From Legionellales bacterium (lineage in GTDB: Bacteria > Pseudomonadota > Gammaproteobacteria > WLWR01): a stretch of 7,168 nt of DNA. A model generated the notes under the pieces. That model searched no databases, was not told where the DNA came from, and was given only the letters and a program-made list of their open reading frames with translations. The position numbers were made by a program, and so were the translations under genes. The DNA lies in the NCBI GenBank assembly GCA_012103495.1, contig WLWR01000087.1:1-7168 (forward strand), read 5' to 3'. Shown piece after piece: positions 1-6,049 of the stretch. Position 1 is the first letter of the stretch. Every line of letters begins with the position of its first letter.

Positions 1-53
1 AACGGCAACGCCAGCAAGTGGTCTTACAAGATTTGTTAGATGATTTACTATAA
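1..53 (+). CDS. gmk: Guanylate kinase, C-terminal end only
   Basis: The frame starting at base 3 reads RQRQQVVLQDLLDDLL and stops at TAA 51-53; the rest of the gene lies before the window. Guanylate kinase phosphorylates GMP to GDP in the cytoplasm. The tail has the same character as the E. coli Gmk end (RQKQRHDALISKLLAD, recalled from memory): a basic, Gln-rich helix followed by a short Leu/Asp helix. The position directly before rpoZ and spoT matches the gmk-rpoZ-spoT order common in gammaproteobacteria. Only 16 residues are visible, so the identification rests mainly on gene order plus this weak tail similarity. Confidence 0.75.
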   Translation, partial: RQRQQVVLQDLLDDLL

Positions 54-54
54 T
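49..54 (+). promoter_or_regulatory. Possible -10 element of an rpoZ promoter
   Basis: A perfect TATAAT overlaps the gmk stop codon, 44 bp before the rpoZ start. No good -35 sits at the usual distance; the best candidates are CTTACA at 23-28 (20 bp spacer) and TTACAA at 24-29 (19 bp spacer). It could allow rpoZ to be transcribed independently of gmk, or it may be chance, since gmk ends in AT-rich codons there. Confidence 0.3.
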
Positions 55-98
55 GAGCGTGATAGAATACCGACTGTTTTTAACAGGTGTATAAAACA

Positions 99-332
99 AT
101 GGCGAGAATTACCGTAGAAGATTGTTTAGGCGAAGTTGATAATCGGTTTGAATTGGTGATGCTGGCAGGTCAGCGTGCTCGTCAACTGGCAACCACTCCG
201 ATAGAACCCATGGTCAATTGGGAAAATGATAAACCCACAGTCGTTGCTTTGCGAGAGATTGCTGATGGATTGGTGACTAAAGACAATATCAACCAATTAG
301 GCCGTCTGACTCGTGATGATGAACATGAATGA
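99..332 (+). CDS. rpoZ: RNA polymerase omega subunit
   Basis: The 77-residue product is the omega subunit, which binds the beta' subunit, assists core polymerase assembly and contributes to ppGpp site 1 at the beta'-omega interface. The sequence shows the family hallmarks: N-terminal MARIT, NRFELV at 15-20, the QRARQL stretch at 25-30 and ENDKPTVVALREI at 42-54. The conserved MAR start is the part of omega that contacts ppGpp in E. coli. ATG 99 is chosen because MARIT is the universal omega start and AGGTG at 85-89 is a well-spaced Shine-Dalgarno; an in-frame GTG at 87 would add MYKT and overlap that site. The protein is shorter than E. coli omega (91 aa), lacking the variable C-terminal tail. 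It lies 45 bp after gmk and 189 bp before spoT, so synthesis of ppGpp and one of its receptors are linked. Confidence 0.96.
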   Translation: MARITVEDCLGEVDNRFELVMLAGQRARQLATTPIEPMVNWENDKPTVVALREIADGLVTKDNINQLGRLTRDDEHE

Positions 333-345
333 TGTGACTGTCACA
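333..345. repeat. Small palindrome just after rpoZ
   Basis: TGTGAC-T-GTCACA is a perfect 6 bp inverted repeat that begins immediately after the rpoZ stop codon. As RNA it could form only a 5 bp stem with a 3-base loop, and no T-run follows directly, so it is not a convincing terminator. The half-sites resemble CRP half-sites, but their spacing (3 bp instead of 6) is wrong for CRP. Function unknown; it could be an operator for an unidentified dimeric regulator or chance. Confidence 0.35.
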
Positions 346-405
346 ATAGAATAATAATTTTAATCTTCAACTGTGGTAAATAGTTACAAAGGTACAATGC
401 TTGAT

Positions 406-419
406 CAAAACGTGTTTTG
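406..419. repeat. Palindrome in the rpoZ-spoT gap
   Basis: CAAAAC-GT-GTTTTG is a 6 bp perfect inverted repeat around a 2 bp centre, about 100 bp upstream of the spoT start. It is too short and AT-rich to terminate transcription. It is the most symmetrical element in the 189 bp gap and could be an operator. I do not recognise a regulator that binds it. Confidence 0.35.
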
Positions 420-450
420 GCAATTGGGTCATGGCGTTGAGGGATGAGTG

Positions 451-484
451 TTGACAGTGATGATATTGGCAACGTTCATTTAAT
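451..484 (+). promoter_or_regulatory. Possible promoter for spoT-recG-exporter
   Basis: A perfect -35 hexamer TTGACA lies at 451-456, but no good -10 follows at 16-18 bp. TTCATT (475-480, spacer 18) matches 3 of 6, and TTTAAT (479-484) is better but 22 bp away. The wide rpoZ-spoT gap, compared with the very tight spoT-recG-exporter junctions, makes a promoter here reasonable, but the exact site is uncertain. Confidence 0.3.
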
Positions 485-510
485 AGAGCATTGACTGCTA
501 CATCATATCA

Positions 511-515
511 TGGAG
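511..515 (+). promoter_or_regulatory. Shine-Dalgarno that fixes the spoT GTG start
   Basis: TGGAG lies 6 bases before GTG 522. An in-frame TAG at 516-518 rules out any start further upstream, so the site and the stop together support GTG as the real initiator. Confidence 0.7.
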
Positions 516-521
516 TAGTAC

Positions 522-2624
522 GTGAGTTATTTTGCTGGACTAGCCGATGAATTGGAAAAATATTTAACCGCGGATTCGATTGCGCGGATTCAACAAGCTT
601 ATCAAGTTGCTAAACAAGCTCACGAAGGTCAATTTCGCCGTTCTGGTGAACCATACATTACCCACCCAGTGGCCGCCGCGACGATTCTGGCGGCGATGCG
701 CATGGATCATCAAAGCATCGTGGCAACTTTGTTGCACGATGTGATTGAGGACACACCCGTAACCAAACAAGAATTAGTTGATGAGTTTGGTGAACAAGTT
801 GCCGAATTGGTCGATGGTGTTAGCAAATTAACCCAGATTAAATTTGAAACTCGCGCTGAAGCTCAAGCAGAGAATTTTCGAAAAATGATATTGGCGATGG
901 TGCGTGATATTCGCGTAATCTTGGTCAAGCTCGCTGATCGATTACACAACATGCGTACTTTAAGTGTATTGTCAGCGGAAAAACGTCGTCGAATTGCTTT
1001 GGAAACATTAGAAATTTATGCGCCAATCGCCAATCGATTGGGGATGCATAATATATTTATCGAATTGGAAGATTTAGGATTTTCTGCCCTGTATCCAATA
1101 CGCTACCAAGTGTTGAAATCAGCCGTTGAGCAAGCACGTGGACATCGAAAAGGCATTATTGAAAAAGTACAAAATGAATTGAATGACGCTCTAAAAAAAG
1201 CCGGAGTGGCTTATGTTAAAACGTTTGGCCGTCGCAAGCATTTATATAGTATTTATAAAAAAATGAAGAGCAAGAGTGCCTCATTTGCTGAAATCATGGA
1301 TGTGTTAGCATTTCGTATCATCGTCAACAGTGTTGATCAAGCTTATCGCACTTTGGGCATTGTGCATCAATGTTTCAAGCCGGTACCTGAACGATTCAAA
1401 GATTATTTGGCGATTCCTAAAGTGAATGGCTATCAATCGTTGCATACCACTTTGTTCGGACCCTTTGGTGTGCCGATCGAAGTGCAAATTCGTACGGTGG
1501 AAATGAATCAAGTAGCTGAAAATGGCATTGCTGCACATTGGCTGTATAAATCATCTGGATTAGAAGCCGATGAAGCCCAATCACGTGCGCGTGAATGGGT
1601 ACAAAATTTAGTTGAGATCCAAAAAAACGCGGGCAGTTCGATTGAATTTATTGAAAATGTCAAAATTGATTTGTTCCCAGATGAAGTGTACGTGTTTACC
1701 CCACAAGGCGATATTATGGAATTACCACGTGGAGCAACCCCGGTGGATTTTGCTTACGCAGTACATTCAGATATTGGGAACAGTTGTGTTGCTGCTAAAA
1801 TCAATCGGCGGTTGGCGCCATTGAGTGCTACGTTAGTGAATGGTCAAACTGTTGAAGTAATCACTGCGCCTGGAGCAAGACCCAACCCAGCGTGGCTTAA
1901 TTTTGTGGTGACTGGTAAAGCAAAAGGTAACATTCGCAATTTTTTAAAAACAGAAAAAAACGCCGGTTTGATTTCATTAGGTTACCGGCTATTAGAAAAA
2001 GCTTTTACTGATCTTGGTAGTTCTGTTGAAGCAGTGAAATCAGAAACGCTGCAATCGTTGTTGGATGAATTGGATTACGCTTCATTGGATGAGTTACACA
2101 AAGCGATTGGTTTGGGTAATCAAGTCGCGTTGGTGATCGCGCGCCGTTTGTTGCATCAATATGATGAGACGATAACGCCAGCGGATAATCCAATTGCGAT
2201 TAAAGGGACAGAAGGTATGGTGGTTGATTATGCCAATTGCTGTTATCCAATACCGGGAGATCCTATTGTTGGTCAACTACGATCCGGTTGTGGTATTTTG
2301 GTTCATGTGGATGATTGCCCGCAAGTCAACACGTTTCGGGATAAACCGGAACAATTCATTGCCATGTGCTGGGAAGATCAAGTTACCGGTGATTTTAAAG
2401 CAGAGTTAAATATTACTGTCATCAATAAGCGAGGCATGTTGGCGCAAATCGCTGGTGCAATTTCCGATGTGGGTTCCAACATTGATCAATTACAGGTGAA
2501 AGAATTGGATGACAAATTACGGCTACTTGATTTTGTGATCTCGGTTCGTGATCGTCGGCATTTGGCGCGGGTGATTCGTCGATTGCGCACCAACCCTAGT
2601 GTGGTTCGCCTTAATCGGACTTAG
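522..2624 (+). CDS. spoT: Bifunctional (p)ppGpp synthetase/hydrolase SpoT
   Basis: Cytoplasmic Rel/SpoT-homolog enzyme of 700 aa (E. coli SpoT 702 aa) that degrades ppGpp to GDP or GTP plus pyrophosphate and may also make it. Domains in order: N-terminal HD hydrolase (about 20-200), with H48, H72-D73 in LLHDVIEDT, E76-D77, D139 and N143 all present; synthetase (about 230-345) with GRRKHLYSIY at 236-245, D260, NGYQSLHT at 302-309 and E320 in VEVQIRT; TGS (about 385-449); helical region; Cys-rich zinc-finger-like domain with C573-C574 and HVDDC at 595-599; and C-terminal ACT (about 625-698). The RFKD motif at 291-294 is the RXKD type of bifunctional enzymes, not the EXDD of RelA. GTG start; an in-frame TAG sits two codons upstream. 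It is followed 4 bp later by recG; trmH, which separates the two in E. coli, is absent. Confidence 0.97.
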   Translation: MSYFAGLADELEKYLTADSIARIQQAYQVAKQAHEGQFRRSGEPYITHPVAAATILAAMRMDHQSIVATLLHDVIEDTPVTKQELVDEFGEQVAELVDGVSKLTQIKFETRAEAQAENFRKMILAMVRDIRVILVKLADRLHNMRTLSVLSAEKRRRIALETLEIYAPIANRLGMHNIFIELEDLGFSALYPIRYQVLKSAVEQARGHRKGIIEKVQNELNDALKKAGVAYVKTFGRRKHLYSIYKKMKSKSASFAEIMDVLAFRIIVNSVDQAYRTLGIVHQCFKPVPERFKDYLAIPKVNGYQSLHTTLFGPFGVPIEVQIRTVEMNQVAENGIAAHWLYKSSGLEADEAQSRAREWVQNLVEIQKNAGSSIEFIENVKIDLFPDEVYVFTPQGDIMELPRGATPVDFAYAVHSDIGNSCVAAKINRRLAPLSATLVNGQTVEVITAPGARPNPAWLNFVVTGKAKGNIRNFLKTEKNAGLISLGYRLLEKAFTDLGSSVEAVKSETLQSLLDELDYASLDELHKAIGLGNQVALVIARRLLHQYDETITPADNPIAIKGTEGMVVDYANCCYPIPGDPIVGQLRSGCGILVHVDDCPQVNTFRDKPEQFIAMCWEDQVTGDFKAELNITVINKRGMLAQIAGAISDVGSNIDQLQVKELDDKLRLLDFVISVRDRRHLARVIRRLRTNPSVVRLNRT

Positions 2625-2628
2625 ATCC

Positions 2629-4740
2629 ATGAAGCAATCTTTGACAGATACAACAACAAAAAACCATTTAGAACATCGATTGTGTAGTGAACTCAAAGGC
2701 GTGGGTTCGGTGCTGGCGCAGCGATTGGCAAAATGTGGGATCCGAACGCTACAAGATTTATTATTTCATTTACCTTATCGATATCAGGATCGTACTCGGT
2801 TGACAGCTATTCGTGATTTACGTCTGGGTGATTATGCCGTGGCCGAAGGACGAATCACTCATTCAGCGGTTAAATTTGGTCGTCGCCCACGACTGGAATG
2901 CACGCTGCAAGATGCCACAGGACAATTGCAAATTTTATTTTTTAATTTTCATCCAGGCTTACAACAACATTTAGTCGATGGCGCATGGCTGCGTTGCTTT
3001 GGTGAAGTACGTGGTTTAGGTCGGCAATTGAGTATGATTCATCCGGAATTTCAGCATGTGCAAACAGGGGATGAAGTGCCGGTCGAACAAACATTAACGC
3101 CAATTTATCATACAACGGCTGGTTTAAGTCAACAGCGATTGAGGGATTTAACTGATCAAGCATTGACCTTATTGGAGCAAGGCGGGTTATTAGCGGAATT
3201 ATTGCCTGAAATAATATTGCAACATTATCAATTGACGGAGTTAGCAACGGCGGTTGCCTTGTTGCATCGTCCACCACCACAAATTTCATTTGCCCAATTG
3301 GAAGCTGGGGAGCATCCGGCACAACAGCGATTGGTTTTCGAAGAATTGTTGGCGCACCAATTGTCCAAATTACAATTGCGCCAACAGGTGAATCAGCAGG
3401 TTGCTGATCCTTTACCAGCCACGCAAGAGTATAGCGATTCATTTATAAAACAATTACCGTTTACATTGACCCAAGCGCAGCAACGGGTAATTGCTGAAAT
3501 CAGCGAAGATTTAGCCCAACCGCATCCGATGCAACGATTGTTGCAAGGTGATGTGGGATCGGGCAAAACTGTGGTAGCTGCTATGGCTGCGTTGCAAGCC
3601 ATTGAAGCGGGTTATCAAGTCGCATTGATGGCGCCGACAGAAATTTTAGCGGAACAACATTTAGCTAAATTCAGTGAATGGTTCATGACATTGGATATTA
3701 AAGTCGTCTGGTTGATGGGCAGTTTATCCAGTGGATTGCGCAAAGCCATGCTGGCAACTTTAACCAGTGGTGAGGCACAATTGGTGATTGGTACGCATGC
3801 GTTGGTGCAAGCTGATGTACAATTTTATAAATTGGGGTTGGTGATTGTGGATGAGCAACATCGATTTGGCGTTGAACAACGATTATTATTGTTAGAAAAA
3901 GGATATCAGCAACAACAAATACCACATCAATTGATTATGACAGCTACCCCGATTCCACGCACCTTGGCAATGACGGCTTATGCTGATTTGAATGTATCGG
4001 TGATTGATGAATTACCGCCAGGGCGTACGCCAATCCAAACCGCAGTCGTTCCCAACACACGCCGGTCACAAATTGTTGAACGAATTATTGAAACGTGTCG
4101 CAAACAGCGTCAAGTCTATTGGGTCTGTCCATTGATTGAAGAGTCTGAAGTATTGCAGTGCCAAGCGGCTGAAGATACGGCGGCGCATTTGCAGCAAGTA
4201 TTGGTGGATTTCAATGTGGGATTGATTCATGGGCGTATGAAAGGTATCGACAAAGAAACGATTATGAGTGATTTTAAAAGTGGTCGCATCGATGTGTTGG
4301 TGGCGACCACAGTCATTGAAGTTGGGGTGGATGTTCCCAATGCCAGTTTAATGATCATTGAAAATTGCGAACGATTGGGATTATCGCAATTACATCAATT
4401 GCGTGGTCGAGTAGGACGTGGTTGTGTGGAAAGTTATTGTATTCTATTGTATCAAGCACCCTTATCGGAGGCTGGTAAGCAGCGATTACAAGTGATGCGT
4501 GATACCACTGATGGATTTGTCATTGCACAACAAGATTTAATGATCCGTGGACCAGGCGAAATTTTAGGCACTAAACAAACGGGATTAGCAAACATGCGAG
4601 TGGCCAATTTAGTGCGTGACCAATATTTATTAACACAAGTCAACGAAGTCGCCCAGCAAGTGATGCAACAATATCCGCAGGTGATTACACCGCTGATCCA
4701 ACGTTGGTTAGGCGACGGAGAAAAGTACGGTAGGATTTAA
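2629..4740 (+). CDS. recG: ATP-dependent DNA helicase RecG
   Basis: Superfamily 2 double-stranded DNA translocase that remodels stalled replication forks and branch-migrates Holliday junctions and D/R-loops. The 703 aa product is close to E. coli RecG (693 aa). The N-terminal wedge/OB region includes LKGVG at 22-26, HLPYRYQDRT at 47-56 and QILFFNF at 101-107. Helicase motifs follow: I GDVGSGKT (307-314), Ia APTEILAEQH (335-344), II DEQHRFG (408-414), III TATPIPRTLAMTAYADL (438-454), V ATTVIEVGVDVPNAS (559-573) and VI QLHQLRGRVGRG (587-598). The C-terminal IRGPGEILGTKQTG (639-652) is typical of RecG. ATG 2629 is chosen: an in-frame GTG at 2599 would overlap spoT by 26 bp and has no ribosome site. 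Even 2629 has only a weak GGA (2617-2619), so translation probably depends on coupling to spoT. Its stop overlaps the next start. Confidence 0.97.
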   Translation: MKQSLTDTTTKNHLEHRLCSELKGVGSVLAQRLAKCGIRTLQDLLFHLPYRYQDRTRLTAIRDLRLGDYAVAEGRITHSAVKFGRRPRLECTLQDATGQLQILFFNFHPGLQQHLVDGAWLRCFGEVRGLGRQLSMIHPEFQHVQTGDEVPVEQTLTPIYHTTAGLSQQRLRDLTDQALTLLEQGGLLAELLPEIILQHYQLTELATAVALLHRPPPQISFAQLEAGEHPAQQRLVFEELLAHQLSKLQLRQQVNQQVADPLPATQEYSDSFIKQLPFTLTQAQQRVIAEISEDLAQPHPMQRLLQGDVGSGKTVVAAMAALQAIEAGYQVALMAPTEILAEQHLAKFSEWFMTLDIKVVWLMGSLSSGLRKAMLATLTSGEAQLVIGTHALVQADVQFYKLGLVIVDEQHRFGVEQRLLLLEKGYQQQQIPHQLIMTATPIPRTLAMTAYADLNVSVIDELPPGRTPIQTAVVPNTRRSQIVERIIETCRKQRQVYWVCPLIEESEVLQCQAAEDTAAHLQQVLVDFNVGLIHGRMKGIDKETIMSDFKSGRIDVLVATTVIEVGVDVPNASLMIIENCERLGLSQLHQLRGRVGRGCVESYCILLYQAPLSEAGKQRLQVMRDTTDGFVIAQQDLMIRGPGEILGTKQTGLANMRVANLVRDQYLLTQVNEVAQQVMQQYPQVITPLIQRWLGDGEKYGRI

Positions 4741-5870
4741 TGATGGAATCAGCAAACATTCGTTATCAACAAGCCAAGCGCGTGACCTTATTAGGTGCAG
4801 TGATTAACGTCGTATTGGCGGTGGTTAAAATTGTGACGGGTTATTTTGGACATTCACAGGCGGTGATCGCCGATGGGTTTCATTCACTATCGGATTTGCT
4901 ATCGGATTTTGTTGTCTTGATCGCCGCTCGTTATGGCAGTGCCAGTGCTGATCGTGCTCATCCGTATGGCCATCAACGGTTCGAAACCATGGCGACGATG
5001 GTGTTGGCAGTGCTATTAATGTTGGTGGCTTTGGGGATTGGCTATGATGCCATCAGACATTTGAATACAACACAATCACCGGATCAATATGTTCTGTGGA
5101 TAGTGTTGGTTTCCATTGGAGTGAAAGAGTTTCTTTATCAATATACTAAGCGGGTTGCTCACCGTGTCAAATCAAAATTATTGTATGCCAATGCGTGGCA
5201 TCATCGTAGCGATGCCGCCTCGTCTTTGATTGTATTGATTGGTGTGGGAGGCGCTCTATTAGGCTGGACTTATTTCGACGCGATTGCGGCAATCATTGTG
5301 GCAGTGATGATTGTGAAAATGGCCTGGAATTTGGGATTGACCAGTGTGCGAGAGTTGGTGGATACGGCGGTGGATGATGAATTGCTTGATCAAATTAATC
5401 AAGTGATTTTAGCAACCGATGGGGTCGTGGCATTGCATCAATTGCGTACCCGTTTAATGGGTGAAGACATTTTAGTGGATGTGCATGTGTTAGTGGATCC
5501 TTGGGTCTCGGTTTCAGAAGGGCATCACATTGCTCAGCAAGTACATTTAAATTTGTTGGAAAACATTGAGCGAGTCATTGATGTGACGGTGCATATTGAC
5601 CCTGAGCAAGATGAAATAGCTGAAAAAACCAAACAATTGCCCACACGTGTTCAATTGCTTCCTGAACTTGAACAACACTGGCAATCTCTGCCAAGTTATC
5701 ATCAAGTTCAACGTATTGGTTTGCATTATATTGAAGGTCAAGTGCAAGTCGATGTCTATTTGTCTGTAGAGTTATTAGCACAACATTCTACCCAGGAATT
5801 GGAACAACAGTATCGACAAGCCATCGCTCATTTGACGACGGTGCGATATGTTGTTTTATATTTCACTTAA
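4740..5870 (+). CDS. Cation diffusion facilitator exporter, probable Zn(II), with extra C-terminal domain
   Basis: Inner-membrane metal/proton antiporter of the CDF (FieF/YiiP-like) family, 376 aa against about 300 for E. coli FieF. Membrane helices are seen at roughly 15-35, 41-64, 84-104, 117-135, 160-177 and 180-197. Site A is H48-D52 in helix 2 and H154-D158 in helix 5; FieF has Asp at the first position. HD-HD sites are known in zinc-selective CDFs, so zinc is more likely than iron. The D71/H74/H78 loop site is kept. In the cytoplasmic domain (about 206-288) H233, H249, H262/H263, H285 and D287 match the FieF zinc ligands. The extra 85 residues contain a segment (320-376) whose GQVQVDVYLSVE parallels GEDILVDVHVLVD of the first domain, suggesting a duplicated ferredoxin-like fold. 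ATG 4740 overlaps the recG stop (TAATG). ATG 4743 is an equally plausible start, with better spacing from AGGA 4732-4735. Confidence 0.9.
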   Translation: MMESANIRYQQAKRVTLLGAVINVVLAVVKIVTGYFGHSQAVIADGFHSLSDLLSDFVVLIAARYGSASADRAHPYGHQRFETMATMVLAVLLMLVALGIGYDAIRHLNTTQSPDQYVLWIVLVSIGVKEFLYQYTKRVAHRVKSKLLYANAWHHRSDAASSLIVLIGVGGALLGWTYFDAIAAIIVAVMIVKMAWNLGLTSVRELVDTAVDDELLDQINQVILATDGVVALHQLRTRLMGEDILVDVHVLVDPWVSVSEGHHIAQQVHLNLLENIERVIDVTVHIDPEQDEIAEKTKQLPTRVQLLPELEQHWQSLPSYHQVQRIGLHYIEGQVQVDVYLSVELLAQHSTQELEQQYRQAIAHLTTVRYVVLYFT

Positions 5871-5892
5871 GATGGTTTTAACTTTGAATGAT

Positions 5893-5921
5893 TTGACTAA
5901 CGGATGTCTTAATGATAATTA
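5893..5921 (+). promoter_or_regulatory. Candidate promoter of the truncated gene
   Basis: TTGACT at 5893-5898 matches five of six -35 bases. Possible -10 elements are GATAAT (5914-5919, 15 bp spacer) and TAATTA (5916-5921, 17 bp spacer). Transcription would begin about 30 bp before the GTG start at 5961. Any -10 here lies inside the Fur box, the usual arrangement for repression. Confidence 0.4.
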
Positions 5922-5927
5922 TTTTCA
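5913..5927. promoter_or_regulatory. Fur box (iron-responsive operator)
   Basis: TGATAAT-T-ATTTTCA matches the 7-1-7 Fur consensus TGATAATnATTATCA at all but one base. Extended over 5908-5926 it matches 15 of 19 positions of the classic GATAATGATAATCATTATC box. It lies between the exporter stop and the GTG start at 5961, so it should control the truncated gene and not the exporter. The region is AT-rich, which raises the chance of a false match. Confidence 0.55.
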
Positions 5928-5960
5928 TCGTGGAACAACAAAATAATAGGAGTTAGTGAA

Positions 5961-5986
5961 GTGAGTGATCGAGCAGAGAAATATAG
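5961..5986 (+). pseudogene. 5' end of an unidentified gene, cut by the IS
   Basis: TAGGAG (5947-5952) is a good Shine-Dalgarno 8 bases before GTG 5961, which opens a frame reading MSDRAEKY before the IS boundary. With the upstream promoter and Fur box, this has every mark of a real gene start. Read on into the IS, the frame ends at TAA 6090-6092, giving a 43-residue product of which only the first eight or nine residues are native. I do not recognise the protein. The Fur box suggests a role in iron uptake or oxidative stress, but this is inference. The remainder should lie beyond the right end of the IS, outside this window, if it has not been lost. Confidence 0.55.
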
Positions 5987-6009
5987 TGGACCCTTAAAAT
6001 TGGACAACT
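5987..6009. repeat. Putative left terminal inverted repeat of the IS
   Basis: TGGACCCTTAAAATTGGAC followed by AACT begins with the expected TG and contains two TGGAC copies (5987-5991 and 6001-6005) 14 bp apart, which might be repeated transposase contacts. The partner repeat is outside the window, so the inner limit is a guess. Confidence 0.55.
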
Positions 6010-6017
6010 GCATAAGA

Positions 6018-6023
6018 TATACT
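6018..6023 (+). promoter_or_regulatory. Possible -10 of the IS promoter
   Basis: TATACT lies 26 bp before the orfA ATG. No good -35 sits 16-18 bp upstream inside the IS (TTAAAA at 5994-5999 is the nearest, 18 bp). Such a promoter would be typical for an IS left end, but the evidence is thin. Transcription from the Fur-controlled promoter upstream would also enter the IS. Confidence 0.3.
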
Positions 6024-6038
6024 GCGTGTCTAAATTTT

Positions 6039-6042
6039 GGAG
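6039..6042 (+). promoter_or_regulatory. Shine-Dalgarno that fixes the orfA start
   Basis: GGAG lies 7 bases before ATG 6050. An in-frame GTG at 6026 would place this site inside the coding region and has no ribosome site of its own, so ATG 6050 is preferred. Confidence 0.65.
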
Positions 6043-6049
6043 AGCAGTT

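Noticed and set aside
333..360. Rho-independent terminator after rpoZ
   Set aside because: The stem would be only 5 bp, low in GC, and no uninterrupted T-run follows.
397..447. Tiny 16-codon frame (ATG 397 to TGA 447) with AAAGG upstream, as a leader peptide for spoT
   Set aside because: The spacing is only 4 bases, the peptide has no run of regulatory codons, and no attenuator hairpin follows. A frame this short is expected by chance.
2599..2628. Upstream GTG start for recG adding ten residues
   Set aside because: It overlaps spoT by 26 bp, has no Shine-Dalgarno, and the added residues are simply SpoT codons read in another frame.
2942..3442. 166-codon open frame on the minus strand inside recG
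   Set aside because: It is opposite a fully conserved RecG coding region, has no recognisable motifs or ribosome site, and is best explained as a codon-bias shadow.
5547..5781. Two minus-strand open frames inside the exporter's C-terminal region
   Set aside because: They overlap a well-supported plus-strand gene and show no family features or ribosome sites.
5871..5960. Terminator after the exporter gene
   Set aside because: No GC-rich hairpin with a T-run is visible. The only symmetry (ATAATTAT, 5915-5922) belongs to the Fur box.
6026..6049. GTG 6026 as the OrfA start
   Set aside because: It would add eight residues not typical of OrfA, and the good GGAG site at 6039-6042 clearly serves ATG 6050.
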